Source of the DNA: [Mycobacterium] vasticus
Lineage (GTDB): Bacteria > Actinomycetota > Actinomycetes > Mycobacteriales > Mycobacteriaceae
Reading direction: 5' to 3'
Length of the DNA: 64,000 nt
Assembly: GCF_020181595.1 (NCBI RefSeq)
Contig: NZ_CP084028.1
Location: forward strand, 1,459,637 to 1,523,636
A program made the translations under genes and the position numbers. Below, piece after piece: positions 62,382-64,000 of the stretch; the stretch's first letter is position 1, and every line of letters starts with the position of its first letter. The notes below the pieces were generated by a model, which saw nothing but the letters and a program-made list of their open reading frames with translations, had not been told where the DNA came from and did no database searches.

Positions 62382-64000
<1,619 letters not shown>

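Overview
The window is high-GC actinobacterial DNA and is clearly mycobacterial. It carries PE and PPE genes, an EsxM/EsxN-type WXG100 pair, an LppS-type L,D-transpeptidase, a mycolate reductase (CmrA) and leaderless-style promoters. ESX-5-type EsxM/EsxN and PPE-SVP proteins point to a slow-growing mycobacterium; the species cannot be fixed from the sequence. About two thirds of the window follows, in reversed orientation, the gene order I recall for M. tuberculosis Rv2521 to Rv2482c: bcp, a DUF3618 gene, lppS, orn, a HerA-like ATPase, cmrA, an MFS gene, a proline-rich membrane protein, bkaR, fadD35, scoA-scoB-accD1-accA1-fadE19-maoC-citE, bkdABC, echA14, a WS/DGAT gene, plsC and plsB2. Names for those genes rest on that synteny plus visible motifs. 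The last 61 bases are all G and look like an assembly or sequencing artefact that truncates plsB2.

Layout. 1-4.2 kb: a tightly coupled minus-strand operon (membrane protein, FadD17-like acyl-CoA synthetase, SDR, Old Yellow Enzyme) behind an inverted-repeat operator. 4.4-8.6 kb: three tandem PPE-SVP genes and a small secreted protein. 8.6-10.5 kb: esxM-esxN followed by three translationally coupled, paralogous, four-cysteine exported proteins. 10.9 kb: an AraC/VirS-like regulator. 11.9-14.9 kb: a PPE-PPE-PE operon, each PPE preceded by a conserved mini-ORF. 15.4-22.3 kb: a catabolic operon (quinone oxidoreductase, TauD dioxygenase, BKACE/DUF849 enzyme, MFS permease, serine hydrolase, ScoAB, carboxymuconolactone-decarboxylase-like protein). 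22.3-43.4 kb: conserved backbone including the complete leucine/isovalerate operon. 43.4-54.7 kb: an accessory block (PucR-like regulator, large exported protein, methyltransferase, TetR-DUF1214-sulfotransferase-oxidoreductase operon, membrane-anchored NirK-like fusion) that separates citE from bkdABC. 54.8-64 kb: bkdABC, echA14, a 29-residue membrane protein, tRNA-Arg, and the acyltransferase operon.

The most striking observation is a conserved promoter element of about 76 bp found three times: upstream of esxMN plus the secreted trio, upstream of PPE-PPE-PE, and upstream of the BKACE catabolic operon. Each copy has the same spacing between a 40-bp direct-repeat site and a TAnnGT -10 box. 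The first copy lies between esxM and the AraC-type gene. This suggests one regulon coupling a type VII secretion substrate pair, PE/PPE surface proteins and a catabolic pathway, possibly a dedicated outer-membrane uptake and breakdown system for an unknown beta-keto-acid-yielding substrate. The window holds two ScoAB pairs, each next to an enzyme expected to release acetoacetate (BKACE in one operon, CitE-type HMG-CoA lyase in the other), so the two operons share the same end-game logic.
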